64,000 bases of DNA from JAXMAZ01 sp046350115 (GCA_046350115.1 JAXMAZ010000002.1:372001-436000); one strand, 5' to 3'; numbered from the stretch's first letter, positions 51,191 through 60,970 are shown. Made by a program: numbers and translations. The notes: a model not told the origin generated them from the letters alone.

Positions 51191-51874
51191 ATGACCGACG
51201 CCCTGCTCGCCGCCGTCCTGGCCGCCCCGGACGACGACCTGCCCCGGCTGGTGTTCGCCGACCACCTGGACGAAGCCGGCGACCCGGTGCGGGCCGAGTT
51301 CGTCCGGGTGCAGGTGGCCCTGCACGGGCGGGCCGACCCGCCGGTCGGGCTGGTGGCCCGGGAGCGGACGCTGCTCGCCCTGCACCGGGAGAGCTGGCTG
51401 GCCCCGCTCAAGGTTCGCGGGGAGGCACTGTTCAGCCCGCGGACGCACGGCGTCTTCGTCCGCGGGTTCGTCGGCCAGGTGTGGATGCCGGCGGCGGTGT
51501 TCATCCGCAAGGCGGGCAAGCTGTTCGCCCGGGCGCCGGTGCAGGAACTCCGGGTGACGCAGGCGACCGCCGCCGAGCTGGCCGACCTGACCGCCGACCC
51601 GCTGGTGGCCCGGCTGCGGGCGCTCGACCTGTCCGACACCCGGCTCGGCGACCCGGCCGCCCGGCTGCTGTCGGTGCGGCCGGTACTGGCCGGCTTGCGA
51701 ACCCTGCGGCTGCGTCAGTGTCAGCTCACCGACACCGGCGCCGGGCTGTTGGCCGACGCCGAGTTCGACTGGCCGCTGGCGGAACTGGACGTGAGCCTGA
51801 ACCCGCTGTCGGCGGACGGGCTGGCGGCGTTACGGAAGCGGTTCGGGGCGGCGGTGCGGTGGGATCTAGCGTGA
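51191..51874 (+). CDS. TIGR02996-domain protein with leucine-rich-repeat-like tail
   Basis: 227 residues. The N-terminus (L-L-A-A-V-L-A-A-P-D-D-D-L-P-R-L-V-F-A-D-H-L-D) is the TIGR02996 repeat-companion domain characteristic of planctomycetes. The second half shows LRR-like spacing (L-R-A-L-D-L-S-D-T-R-L, L-R-T-L-R-L-R-Q-C-Q-L, L-A-E-L-D-V-S-L-N-P-L). Probably a protein-interaction module; function unknown. Confidence 0.87.
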   Translation: MTDALLAAVLAAPDDDLPRLVFADHLDEAGDPVRAEFVRVQVALHGRADPPVGLVARERTLLALHRESWLAPLKVRGEALFSPRTHGVFVRGFVGQVWMPAAVFIRKAGKLFARAPVQELRVTQATAAELADLTADPLVARLRALDLSDTRLGDPAARLLSVRPVLAGLRTLRLRQCQLTDTGAGLLADAEFDWPLAELDVSLNPLSADGLAALRKRFGAAVRWDLA

Positions 51875-53415
51875 GTGGTGGCCGCCGATTGATGGTTGCA
51901 GAACGATCAGCAACCGGCGAGAATGTCCACCACACGGACCTAACCGGATGACAGATGAGCGACGAACCGCCCAACGGTCATGTACCAACCGTCCCTTACC
52001 TGCCGCCCACCAACCCGGCCGGGTCTACGGTGCCGTGGATCGGCCCGCCTGACTTGCCGAGTGATGCGGCCAACAAGCCGATCAGCCGATTCCGCCGGCT
52101 CCAGTTCCATGCGCGGGGCGGCATGGGGTGCGTCCACCACGCTGAAGATACCGAGCTGTGCCGCCGGGTAGCGCTCAAGGAGATCAAGCCAGAGTTGACG
52201 ACCGACGACCGGGGCTGGCCGGCGGCGGTGGCTAAGTTTCTGTTCGAAGGGACCATCACCGGAAAGCTGGAACACCCGGGCATCGTTCCGGTGTACGGGC
52301 TGGGCACGGGGCACGACGGCCGGCCGTACTACGCCATGCGGTTCATCGACGGCCAGTCGATGGCAGAGGCGATTCGCCAGTTCCACCAGCGGCCCGCCGA
52401 TCCAGAGGGAATGTACACGGCGGCCAGGGCGATTGCTGTACGCAATCTGCTCACCCGGTTCGTGACAGTTTGCCATACGGTGGCCTACGCCCATAGCCGG
52501 GGGGTTATCCACCGTGACCTGAAGCCGTCCAACATCATGCTCGGCCGGTTCGGCGAGACCCTGGTAGTCGACTGGGGACTAGCCAAGCGGCTGAAACCGC
52601 CGGGTCGGCCAGACAACTCGGAACCAAAACAGCAACTGCCAGACGGATGGATGTCCGGACTTGTCGGTGCAGCCGAGACCATTTTGGGAGCGCGATTCGG
52701 CAGTCCCGCGTACTGGGCACCGGAACAAGAGAACGGGGAGCCGGACAAGCACGACGAGCGGACCGACGTATACGGGCTGGGCGGCATCCTGCACGAGCTG
52801 CTGAACGGACAACCGCCGAACACCGCGGACAAAGAGGCGGCCACCCTCCCGAGCTGGGCGGACGCCGCCCTAGTCGGAATCGCACGGAAAGCGCTCGCAG
52901 GTGAGCAAGCCGCCCGGTTCGAGACGGCACTGGAGGTAGCCGTTGAAGTGGAACGATGGCTGGCCGACCAGCCGTTGGTCGGCCAGCGGGCAGGTCTGGC
53001 GGTTCTGGATGAGCGGTTCCGGGCCGATCCGACCGACCGCCGGTTGCAGGAACAACTGCTTCGTCAGCGGGTGAACTTGGGGCTGATGTACAGTGGCATG
53101 AGCCGGCATGAGGAGGCTGTGCAGGAATTGACTGCGGCTGCCGTCGGGTTTGAGGAACTGTCGAAGCTTGCCCCGCACAAGCCTCGGTTCCGGGCCGAGG
53201 TGGCAAACTGTTATCTGGCCTTGGCCCACGAACTGGACCGGATGGGCCGAGCGGACGATGCAAGAGAGAATGGGCAGGCAGCACGGACCATCTACAACCG
53301 ACTGATCGCCACCCACCCAGGCGACTTCCGGGTGAACCCGGCCGAGCTAACATTTGCCCCGGGTTACGAACTGCCTCCCCCGGCCGCTACCCCAGGCGAG
53401 CCGATACCAGAGTTA

Positions 53416-54302
53416 GAAACCCTAACTTTACCTCGTCACCGGGTCGAGGCGGTACCAGCAGACCTTGATGCAGGCGAGGGTGAGGAACGCCTGGTGGATG
53501 TCCGAGCGGCGCTCGTACCGGACCTTCAGCCGGCGGTTCTGGTGGACCGCCGCGATCGTCCGCTCGACCACGTACCGGTCCTTCCCCAGCCCGCTCCCGT
53601 GCGGCGCCCCGGCCGGGCAAAGATCGGCGCGACGCCCATCCACCGGAGGACCGCCTCGTGCCCGGCCGACCGGTACGCCCGGTCGCCGAGCAACTCCTCC
53701 GGAACCCGCCCGGGCCGGCCGTACCCGGCCAGCGGGCAGGCGACGACGGTGGCCAGGAGCATGGTCACGTCGTGGGCGTTGGCGGCGGCTCACCCGGCAG
53801 GCCAGCGGGACGCCGGCCCGGTCCACCATCAGGTGGTGCTTGGTGCCGTTCTTCCCGCGGTCCGTGGGGTTCGGGCCGGTATCGACCCCCCAAAAACCGC
53901 GCGGACGCTCGACGAGTCGATGGCGCACTTGGACCAGTCGAGCTTCCCCGCCCCGGCCAGCCGCTCCAGGAGGACGGCGTGGATGCGGTCCCAGGTGCCG
54001 TCGGCCTGCCAGTCCCGCAGCCGCCGCCAGCACGACATCCCGCACCCGCAGTTCAGCTCGGCCGGGAGATCCTCCCACGGCAGCCCGGTCTTGAGCACGA
54101 ACAGGATGCCGGTCAGGGCCTGGCGGTGCGGCAGCGGCGGCCGGCCTCCCTTCGGGCTCGGCGGGGGCAGCGGCGGCAGGGTCGGCTCGATGATCGCCCA
54201 CAGGGCGTCGGGCAGCAGCGGCTTGGCCATCCGTGGCGTCCTCCGGTCGGGGCCAGCAGCTTCCACGATAGCGGCCGGTCAGGCAAGTAAAGTTAGGGCT
54301 TC
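53416..54302 (-). mobile_element. IS5-like insertion sequence, 887 bp
   Basis: Terminal inverted repeats GAAACCCTAACTTTAC (left) and GAAGCCCTAACTTTAC (right, complement) match over 16 bp with one difference. A TTA target duplication flanks it (53413-53415 and 54303-54305). It carries one DDE transposase gene on the minus strand and splits the kinase gene. Confidence 0.88.
53428..54230 (-). pseudogene. IS5-family DDE transposase, multiply frameshifted
   Basis: From ATG 54230: L-L-P-D-A-L-W-A-I-I-E-P, helix-rich N-terminus, first catalytic Asp in C-A-I-D-S-S-S-V-R-A; the frame then changes (G-run at about 53888-53893) to G-V-D-T-G-P-N-P-T-D-R-G-K-N-G, again to A-H-D-V-T-M-L-L with second Asp in L-G-D-R-A-Y, and again to K-D-R-Y-V-V-E-R-T-I-A-A-V-H with the catalytic Glu. 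Three shifts are needed: two equal loss of one G in a G-run, one equals an extra C. All catalytic residues are present, so either sequence error or recent decay. Confidence 0.82.
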
Positions 54303-55003
54303 TTAACCACGATCAACACACTACCAGCACCGCCGGTCGCATCCCCGCCGAGGGAGGCGACTGATCAACCTGGGTCAGAATTCGCACCTGACCCTAATCC
54401 GACTTGGCCCGGGTCTGACCCGTCACCCGGCTATTCTAAGGATGACACCGGTTTCCGCTCCGAGACGAGAGGGCGGTTCACCATCTTGTCGGAGATCGGC
54501 CAGGGAGGGAGTGCCCGCATTTATCTGGCCCGGGATAACGACCTGGGACGCGAAGTCGCCATCAAGCGGCTACGAAACGAGGTGTTGAGTCCAAATGTTA
54601 TCGCCCGCACTATGCGGGAATTCCGTATCACGGCACAACTCGAGCACCCAAGCATTATTCCGGTTTACGGATTTGGTGATTCCGACGGTTGCCCGTTTCT
54701 GGTGATGAAGTACATTCGTGGCCGGACCCTGATGGACGTATCCCGGCTGTACCACGAGGAATCGGTGTCCGATTGGCGTGATCCGCAAATCAGTCGGTTA
54801 ATGAACGCTTTGGCCCAAGCAGTAGACGCTATAGCATTCGCACATGCCAACGGAATCATTCACCGTGACCCGAAGCCGTCCAATGTCTTGATTGGCATGA
54901 CTGGCGAGTCATATCTCTGTGACTGGGGGTTGGCCAAACGGATTTGTCCCGAACATTCCGTCAGAGGGTGTCCAATTAGGGTGCCGGAGCCTACCCTCGG
55001 GGC

Positions 55004-55781
55004 ATGAGCCGGACGCCCTACCCGTCGAGCCTGACCGACGCCCAGTGGCGGCTCATCGAGCCGCTGGTGCCGCCGCCGAGGCCGGGGGCCGGCCGGCCAA
55101 GTACACTCGGCGGGCCATCGTGGACGGCATCCTGTACGTGGCCCGCACCGGCTGTGCCTGGCGGTCGTTGCCGACTGATCTGCCGACCTACCGCATCTGC
55201 TTCCACTACTTCCGGCGGTGGCAGCGGGACGGTACGCTCGCCCGCATCCACGCCGCCCTGCGGGAGAAGGTCCGGCGGGCGGCCGGGAAGCGGCGGCGGC
55301 CGACCACCGGCATCCTGGACAGCCAGACGGTGAAGACCACCGAGCAAGGCGGCCCGAAGGGGTACGACGGGGAAAAAGGGTGGTCGGCCGCAAGCGGCAC
55401 CTGGTCGTTGACACCCTCGGGCTGGTGTGGGCGGTCGTCGTCACCCCGGCGTCGGTCCAGGACTGGGACGGCGGCCGGGAGGCCATGCTCCGCGCCCGGC
55501 TCGCCGCCCCCCGGCTGGTCCGGGTGTTCGCCGACTCGGCCTACCGGACGTGTTCGATCTGGGCGGCCTGGTTCGCCCGGGTGGTGCTGTGGGTGGTGGC
55601 CAAGCCGGCCGGGCCGGGGCTGACGATCCAGCCGAAGCGCTGGGTGGTGGAGCGGACGTTCGGCTGGCTCGGCCGGTGGCGGCGGCTGAGCAAGGACTAC
55701 GAGCGGACGTGCGAGTCGGCCGAGGGGTTCGTCACCGTCGCCATGATCGGCCTCATGGCCCGCCGCCTGCGCCCGGCGTAG
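55004..55781 (+). pseudogene. IS5-family DDE transposase, frameshifted
   Basis: ATG 55004: S-L-T-D-A-Q-W-R-L-I-E-P-L-V-P-P-P; the frame shifts by -1 in the G/C run near 55080-55092 to G-R-P-A-K-Y-T-R-R-A-I-V-D-G-I-L-Y with the first Asp in I-L-D-S-Q-T-V-K; it shifts -1 again near 55370 (GGGGAAAAAGG) to V-V-G-R-K-R-H-L-V-V-D-T-L, second Asp in F-A-D-S-A-Y and Glu in V-E-R-T-F-G-W-L. The second join resembles known IS frameshift windows; the first looks like a lost G. Confidence 0.85.
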
Positions 55782-56222
55782 GCGGGGGCGACGGCCGGTC
55801 GGCCCATGCGGCGTGACGCCGTCGGAGGGCCGGGAGCCACGCCGCCAACTCCGCCATCAGCTCGGCCTGAGTGTGGACCGGCCGGCTGATCGGCACCCCG
55901 TACACCCCCACCGGCCTTCGTCCGGCTCCAGGACGGCCTCCAGTTTGGTCAGCCCGGTCTGCCAGACGAGGCCGGCCCGGCTGTCGTCCGGGGCCACGAC
56001 GAAGGCGTCTCCCCAGTCGTTCCCGTCCGGGCAGTCCAGCTCGGTGATCATCCCGAAGCACCACCCGTCCGGGGTCCGGGACTCTGGGACGAGCGGGAAC
56101 CCGTGGTACACCGGGGCACCGGCCGGGCAGGCCAGGAAGGCCGGCAACGCGGTCGAGGCGGAGGGGGCGTCCGGGTCGGGCCGCAGCGGCTGGCCCGGCG
56201 GGAGGTGATCCTGTGGTGCCAT
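55753..56222 (-). CDS. Passenger gene inside the second IS, unknown function, one frameshift
   Basis: About 156 residues after correcting one base. First frame from ATG 56222: A-P-V-Y-H-G-F-P-L-V-P-E-S-R-T-P, D-A-F-V-V-A-P-D-D-S-R-A-G-L-V-W-Q; near 55900-55925 it moves by -1 to V-G-V-Y-G-V-P-I-S-R-P-V-H-T-Q-A-E-L-M-A-E-L. No known domain recognised. It overlaps the transposase 3' end tail to tail by 29 bp and lies inside the terminal repeats, so it moves with the element. Confidence 0.6.
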
Positions 56223-56763
56223 ACGTGCTTCCCAGGCGAACGGACGGCCGATCGAGCCGGCTCAACCATCCTGCACCGCTCACCCCTAATTGGACACCCT
56301 CTCAGACCGGACATGGGCGACCGAGCGAACGATCAGCAGGCCGGCGACCCGCTCGTCACGGCTGAGGGAGCGATCATGGGGACGGCCGCATACATGGCAC
56401 CCGAAATGGTTAACGGCGACCACGTCGGGACAGCGGCCGACATCTACATCCTCGGTGGTTGCTTGTTCGACATCTTGACTGGCCAGCCCCCACGGCGAGG
56501 CAACAATGTAGTGGAAGTGATCGAGCAGGCGAGTCGTGGTCCCGGACGTAGACCGCGAGAAGTGAACCCGAATGTGCCCGCCGATCTCGACGCCATCTGC
56601 TCGAAGGCGATGGCATTCGACCCGGCCGAACGGTATCCAAACGCCGCAGCGGTCGCCGCCGACCTGCGGGCATGGCTGTCCGGCCGGCCGGTGTCCGTCC
56701 GACCCCGCGGGCCGGTGCTTCGAGCATGGGATCGCCTCGCGCAGGCCATCTTCCGATGACCGC

Positions 56764-58035
56764 TCACCCCTGGAGCCGGAACAGCTTCTTGAGCGCCTCC
56801 AAGAGGGTGCCCCCCTGCCCTTCGTGATGGGCCTCCTGTAGGGCCGCGATCGGGCCGTGCAGCACCCGGTTCTGGAACAGCCGGAACGCCCCCTCCACGT
56901 ACCGCTTCTCCTCCGCCGTCAGCTTACCGTTCAGCTTGCCCAAGAGCGGCGTCACCACCTCCGCCCGCAGCCTGTCCACCTCGGCGGTGAGCTGGCCGAT
57001 CACCGGCCCGCTGCGGCGGCGGGTCCAGTCGGCCACGAACCGTTGCACCTCCGCGGCCACGATCTCCTCGGCCGGGGCGACGTGCCGGCGGCGGCGGGCC
57101 AGCGTTTGCTCCCGCACCCGAGACAGGTCGTCGATGTTGAACACGCACACCCGGTCGCCGTCGTGGATGGCCGGGTCGAAGTCCCGCGGCACGGCGATGT
57201 CCAGCACCACCAGCGTCCGGGTGCGGTGCGGGGCCACCTTGGCCGCGAACCGGCTGGCCGGCATGATCGGCTCCGGGGCGCCGGTCGTACTCAGGGCGAT
57301 GTCGGCGTCGGCCAGGGCGGCGTCCAGCCGGTCCCACGGGACGGCCGTGCCGCCGCACGCCGCGGCCAGGTCGGCCGCCTTGTCCGGGCTGCGGTTCGTC
57401 ACCAGGATGCGGCGAGGGCTCAGCTCCTGCAGGTGCTTGAGGGTGAGCCGGCCCATCTTCCCGGCCCCGATCACCAGCACCGTCTTGTCCCCGAAGTGGT
57501 CGAACACCTGGCGGACGTAATCCACGGCCACGCTCGACACGGACACGTGCCCGTGAGCGATGCCGGTCTCCGTGCGGACCCGCTTGGCCGTCCGTAGGGC
57601 GTGCGGGAACAGGGCGTTCAGCAGCGGCCCGGTGGTGCCCAGCCGGCGGGCCTGCTCGAACGCCTGCTTCACCTGGCCGGCGATCTGCCCCTCGCCGACG
57701 ATCAGCGAGTCCAGGCTGGCCGTCACCCGGCACAGGTGGGCGACGGCGTCGGCGTTCGCCCGGTCGTACAGGGCGGCGGCCACCCGGTCGGCCGGCACGC
57801 CGTGGGCCTCGCCGAGGAACTCGGCCGCCAGCCCGGCGTCGAACGGCCGCTCCCCCGGCGGCCGGGCGACGTACAGCTCGACCCGGTTGCAGGTGGAGAT
57901 GAGCACCGCCTCGGCCCCGTACCGGGCGGCCAGCTCGGCGGTCGCCCGGTCCCGGCCGGCGTCGTCGAACGCCAGCTTCTCCCGCAGCTCGACCGCCGCC
58001 GTCTGGAAGTTGCACCCGACCGCCCGCAGGTTCAT
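56764..58035 (-). CDS. hemA: Glutamyl-tRNA reductase
   Basis: 423 residues. Catalytic Cys49 in I-S-T-C-N-R-V-E-L-Y, Glu-tRNA recognition V-G-E-G-Q-I-A-G-Q-V-K, NADPH-binding V-I-G-A-G-K-M-G-R-L and the C-terminal dimerisation helices. It converts glutamyl-tRNA to glutamate-1-semialdehyde, the first committed step of C5 haem synthesis. The usual N-H in G-x-N-H-x-T is N-F here. It overlaps the upstream HemX-like gene by 4 bp and is likely co-translated with it. Confidence 0.95.
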   Translation of the reverse strand: MNLRAVGCNFQTAAVELREKLAFDDAGRDRATAELAARYGAEAVLISTCNRVELYVARPPGERPFDAGLAAEFLGEAHGVPADRVAAALYDRANADAVAHLCRVTASLDSLIVGEGQIAGQVKQAFEQARRLGTTGPLLNALFPHALRTAKRVRTETGIAHGHVSVSSVAVDYVRQVFDHFGDKTVLVIGAGKMGRLTLKHLQELSPRRILVTNRSPDKAADLAAACGGTAVPWDRLDAALADADIALSTTGAPEPIMPASRFAAKVAPHRTRTLVVLDIAVPRDFDPAIHDGDRVCVFNIDDLSRVREQTLARRRRHVAPAEEIVAAEVQRFVADWTRRRSGPVIGQLTAEVDRLRAEVVTPLLGKLNGKLTAEEKRYVEGAFRLFQNRVLHGPIAALQEAHHEGQGGTLLEALKKLFRLQG

Positions 58036-58847
58036 CCGCCCACCCCCCGGTCGGCGAACGGGTGGGCGGCGGCTAACACCGCCAGCAGCAGGGCGAACGC
58101 GACGATGGTGAGCAGGGCCAGCCGCCGGCCGCTGACGTGGACTGCGTACCGCAGGTAGCTCAGCAGCAGGCAGACGGCCCACAGCCCGACCGTCCCGAGC
58201 ACCTTGACCGACCGCCAGTTGCCGGCCAAATCATGATGGGTGCGGAGGAGGACGGCCCCGATCAGCAGCCCGCCGGTGAGCAGCGGGAAGGCGGCGCTGA
58301 CCGCCCGCCGGTTCATCGCCTCCAGCCGCTCCAGGCTGAGCAGCTTGAACCGGGACAGCGGGTTCGCCTTGGCCCGCAGCCGGGCCGCCTGGACCAGATA
58401 CATGACGCTGGCCAGGAACCCGACGCTCACCCCGACGGCGGCCAGCAGCAGCAGCAGCCCGTGGGCCGCCCCCCACACCCGGCCGGCCTCCCGCCACGCC
58501 CCGACCGATCCGCCGCCGGTTTCGGTCAGGGCCAGCCCGACCAGCCCGAGCACCACCGGCAGGACGAAGACGGCCCACGCCTGCCGCGGGTGGTGGACCG
58601 CCCCGTACACGGCGAACACGGCCAGCACCCAGGCGACGGCCAGCAGGGAGCCGAACGGGGCGGCCGGGTCCGGCTGCTGGACGGCCAGGTAGATGGAGTG
58701 GGCGGCCAGCCCGGCGGCGGCGGCGAACACCCCGGCCGTCCGCACCCCGGCCCGCGGCCACTTGAGCCGGGCCAGTTCGAGCAGGAAGGCGAGCAGGTAG
58801 CTCAGCCCGAAACAGGCGGGGGTGACGTTCTGGAACGTGACCGACAT
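58032..58847 (-). CDS. HemX/CcsA-like cytochrome c assembly membrane protein
   Basis: 271 residues with seven to eight hydrophobic helices, H-H-P-R-Q-A-W, a W-G-A-A-H-G-L-L-L-L helix and A-L-L-R-T-H-H-D. The fold matches the CcsA/CcmF/HemX family; coupling to hemA is typical of HemX, which influences HemA levels in Gram-positives. A role in cytochrome c maturation is the alternative. ATG 58847. Confidence 0.85.
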   Translation of the reverse strand: MSVTFQNVTPACFGLSYLLAFLLELARLKWPRAGVRTAGVFAAAAGLAAHSIYLAVQQPDPAAPFGSLLAVAWVLAVFAVYGAVHHPRQAWAVFVLPVVLGLVGLALTETGGGSVGAWREAGRVWGAAHGLLLLLAAVGVSVGFLASVMYLVQAARLRAKANPLSRFKLLSLERLEAMNRRAVSAAFPLLTGGLLIGAVLLRTHHDLAGNWRSVKVLGTVGLWAVCLLLSYLRYAVHVSGRRLALLTIVAFALLLAVLAAAHPFADRGVGG

Positions 58848-58927
58848 CGGCGGGGTGCGTCTCCGGGGGTGTGGGTGATTATACAAGGCCCACCCCAGGG
58901 CCGACCTCCGGCCTTGTCCGGCGACCG

Positions 58928-59069
58928 CCCCGGGGGAGGGCGAGGCTCCTGCCGAGCCGGGGAGCGCCCGGCAACGGCCCGAAGGCCCATCCGGCGATGT
59001 CACTGGGCATGGGGCGATGTAGCTGACACGCGCTCCCCGGCTCGGCAGGGGCCTCGCCCTCCCCCGGGG
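58928..59069. repeat. Palindromic repeat, family A copy 3
   Basis: Longest copy: 40-bp arms that agree except at a single position; the left starts CCCCGGGGGAGGGCGAGGCT and the right ends GCCTCGCCCTCCCCCGGGG. It occupies the 291-bp gap upstream of the HemX-like gene. Confidence 0.85.
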
Positions 59070-59138
59070 CGGCCAGCGACAGTGGGTTAATGATCGGGGC
59101 GCGAACCGGTTAACCGCTCACCGGATGAGCGGCGAACC

Positions 59139-59720
59139 ATGATCGGCGTCCGACGGCTGAAAAGGTTATGGGCCGTCGGACTAGCCGTCGGGCTGTTCGC
59201 CGCCTGTTAGTCGGTGCCGTGGGAGGCCAAGCTCACGCGGGCGAGGGCCGGCGTTCAGCACAGTTGGCTCATCCGCCTCGGCACCGCCCCACTGTGGCGC
59301 CCGCCGGAACCGCCATCCTACCGCCTGTTCAGCGACCAGTTCCGATCCCGCGAGCATCCGGATTCGCGCCTACCGGACGACGAGCCGGCCGATGCCGTGA
59401 TCGCCGTCGCACCGCGATGGCTAGACTGGACCCTGACCGTCGCGCTCGGCGTGTGGTTGCCGTCCGTCATCGTCGCACTTCTCTACCCCCTGGTCGCGCT
59501 TCACTACCCTGCGGGTCCCGGGCGGCGCAGCTGCACACTCCATGTCGCAGTCGGGGTGGCGACAGGCGGGTTGGCCGCGGCCGTGACGATGCCATGCCTG
59601 TGGTGGCTGGCTTACTGGCTACCTTGGCTCGGGCTGCTCGGCGGCGGGCTGGTCGGCATGATGGCCTTTGGCGATCCACTCGGCCCCGAGATCGATTCGC
59701 CGGACAGCCGGCGGGGTTAA
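59139..59720 (+). pseudogene. Putative lipoprotein/membrane protein with in-frame amber codon after the lipobox
   Basis: ATG 59139 encodes a lipoprotein signal (R-R-L-K-R-L-W-A-V-G-L-A-V-G-L-F-A-A-C); the next codon, 59208-59210, is TAG, after which the same frame stays open for 169 more codons from S-V-P-W-E-A-K with a C-terminal pair of membrane helices (L-T-V-A-L-G-V-W-L-P-S-V-I-V-A-L-L; A-A-A-V-T-M-P-C-L-W-W-L-A). The GTG at 59214 could start a shorter protein. One C-to-T change (CAG to TAG) would explain it. Function unknown. Confidence 0.6.
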
Positions 59721-59780
59721 ACCCGGCCGCCCGCTGCGGTACAATTCTCGCACCTCTCCCGCGGACCCGGAGCCGACCCC

Positions 59781-60968
59781 ATGCCCGCGTTCGACCCCGC
59801 CAAGCTCGCCGCCGACGTCGAGGCGTTCTGCCAGGAACTGCGGCCCATCGAAGAACTGTGCTACGTCGAGCACAAGTACAACGACCAGCTCCCGGTGCTC
59901 GCCAAGAAGCACAACCTGCTCGGCATGAACGTCGCCGCGGAATACGGCGGCCGGGGGGCCGACGCCGTCAGCTACTTCACCGCCCTCGCCCGAATCGGCC
60001 GCGAAGGGACCGGGCCGCGGACGTTCTTCTCCGGCCACCTGAGCATCGGGGCGTACCCGATCCAGACTTGGGGCAGTGAGGCGCTCAAGACGAAGTACCT
60101 GCCGCGGGCCTGCCGCGGGGAGTGCGTGCTAGCGTTCGGGCTGACCGAGCCGGACGCCGGCAGCAACCCGCGGGAGATGACCACCACCTACCGCCAGACC
60201 GCCGACGGGTACGTGCTGAACGGGGTCAAGTACCTCATCAGCAACGGCGGGGTGGCGGACGCGGTCATCGTCTTCGGCTACCCCGAAGGCGTGCCCGAGG
60301 GCGACCCCAAGCGGCGGATCACGGCGTTCGTGCTGGACTGCAAGCAGCCCGGGTTCGAGGGGGAGAACCTGACCGCCAAGATGGGCATGCCGACCTCGAA
60401 CACCGCCATGTTCGAGATGCGGAACGCGGTCGTCCCGGCGGAAAACCTGCTCGGCGAAGAAGGCGACGGGTTCCGGGTGGCGATGGGGACGCTGGTCAGC
60501 GGCCGGCTGAGCGTCGCCGCCGGGTGCCTCGGGGTGATCGAGGACTGTTTGGCCGAAGTCATCGAGTACACCAAGCTGCGGAACCAGCACGGCAAGCCGA
60601 TCGCCAAGCACCAACTCGTGCAAGAGCACGTCGCCGGGATCGAGATGGCCCGGGTGGCGAGCGAAGCGCTGCTCTTGCGGGCGGCCACCCTAAAGGACAA
60701 ATCCGCCGCTAGCCCGAAGGACAAGGAACTGGCCCGGCAGGCGGACCTGCTCGCCGCCCAGGCCAAGTTCTTCATCACCAACGCCGCGTGGGAGGCGGCC
60801 GACCGGGCGGTACAGGCGTTCGGCGGCCGCGGCTGGAGCACCCTGTACCGCCCCGGCCGGCACCTGATGGACGTGCGGGTCTGCCGCATCTACGAGGGGA
60901 CGGACGAGATCCTCAAGCTGAAGATCGCGTCCGCGGTGCTCGGCAAGGAGTACGAGGCGTTCAAATAA
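59781..60968 (+). CDS. Acyl-CoA dehydrogenase
   Basis: 395 residues. FAD-binding A-F-G-L-T-E-P-D-A-G-S-N, middle-domain G-V-K-Y-L-I-S-N-G, and the catalytic Glu in R-I-Y-E-G-T-D-E-I-L. Complete single-domain enzyme of fatty-acid or branched-chain acyl-CoA oxidation; the acyl chain specificity cannot be told. No electron-transfer flavoprotein or enoyl-CoA hydratase gene adjoins it. Confidence 0.94.
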   Translation: MPAFDPAKLAADVEAFCQELRPIEELCYVEHKYNDQLPVLAKKHNLLGMNVAAEYGGRGADAVSYFTALARIGREGTGPRTFFSGHLSIGAYPIQTWGSEALKTKYLPRACRGECVLAFGLTEPDAGSNPREMTTTYRQTADGYVLNGVKYLISNGGVADAVIVFGYPEGVPEGDPKRRITAFVLDCKQPGFEGENLTAKMGMPTSNTAMFEMRNAVVPAENLLGEEGDGFRVAMGTLVSGRLSVAAGCLGVIEDCLAEVIEYTKLRNQHGKPIAKHQLVQEHVAGIEMARVASEALLLRAATLKDKSAASPKDKELARQADLLAAQAKFFITNAAWEAADRAVQAFGGRGWSTLYRPGRHLMDVRVCRIYEGTDEILKLKIASAVLGKEYEAFK

Positions 60969-60970
60969 GC

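Larger units (their letters stand above)
54964..56301 (+). mobile_element. IS5-like insertion sequence with passenger gene, 1338 bp
   Basis: Eighteen-bp perfect terminal inverted repeats GAGGGTGTCCAATTAGGG, and a TCA target duplication (54961-54963 and 56302-56304). It contains a transposase gene on the plus strand and an extra minus-strand gene, and sits in the second kinase domain of the host gene. Confidence 0.9.
51955..56759 (+). pseudogene. Tandem dual Ser/Thr protein kinase gene interrupted by two IS elements
   Basis: Removing 53416-54305 and 54964-56304 (each IS plus one copy of its 3-bp target duplication) leaves a continuous 857-codon frame. Part 1 (51955-53415, 487 aa): kinase 1 with G-G-M-G glycine loop, V-A-L-K-E-I, H-R-D-L-K-P-S-N and D-W-G in place of DFG, then a TPR-like region. 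Part 2 (54306-54963): start of kinase 2 with G-Q-G-G-S-A, V-A-I-K-R-L, H-R-D-P-K-P-S-N (Leu to Pro) and D-W-G. Part 3 (56305-56759): G-T-A-A-Y-M-A-P-E and the rest of the C-lobe. ATG 51955. At present the first kinase remains intact, and its frame runs on antisense through the first IS to 54306. Confidence 0.88.

Noticed and set aside
53416..54306. Antisense extension of the first kinase as a real C-terminal domain
   Set aside because: The sequence lies between IS terminal repeats and is antisense to a transposase; it is an accidental open frame.
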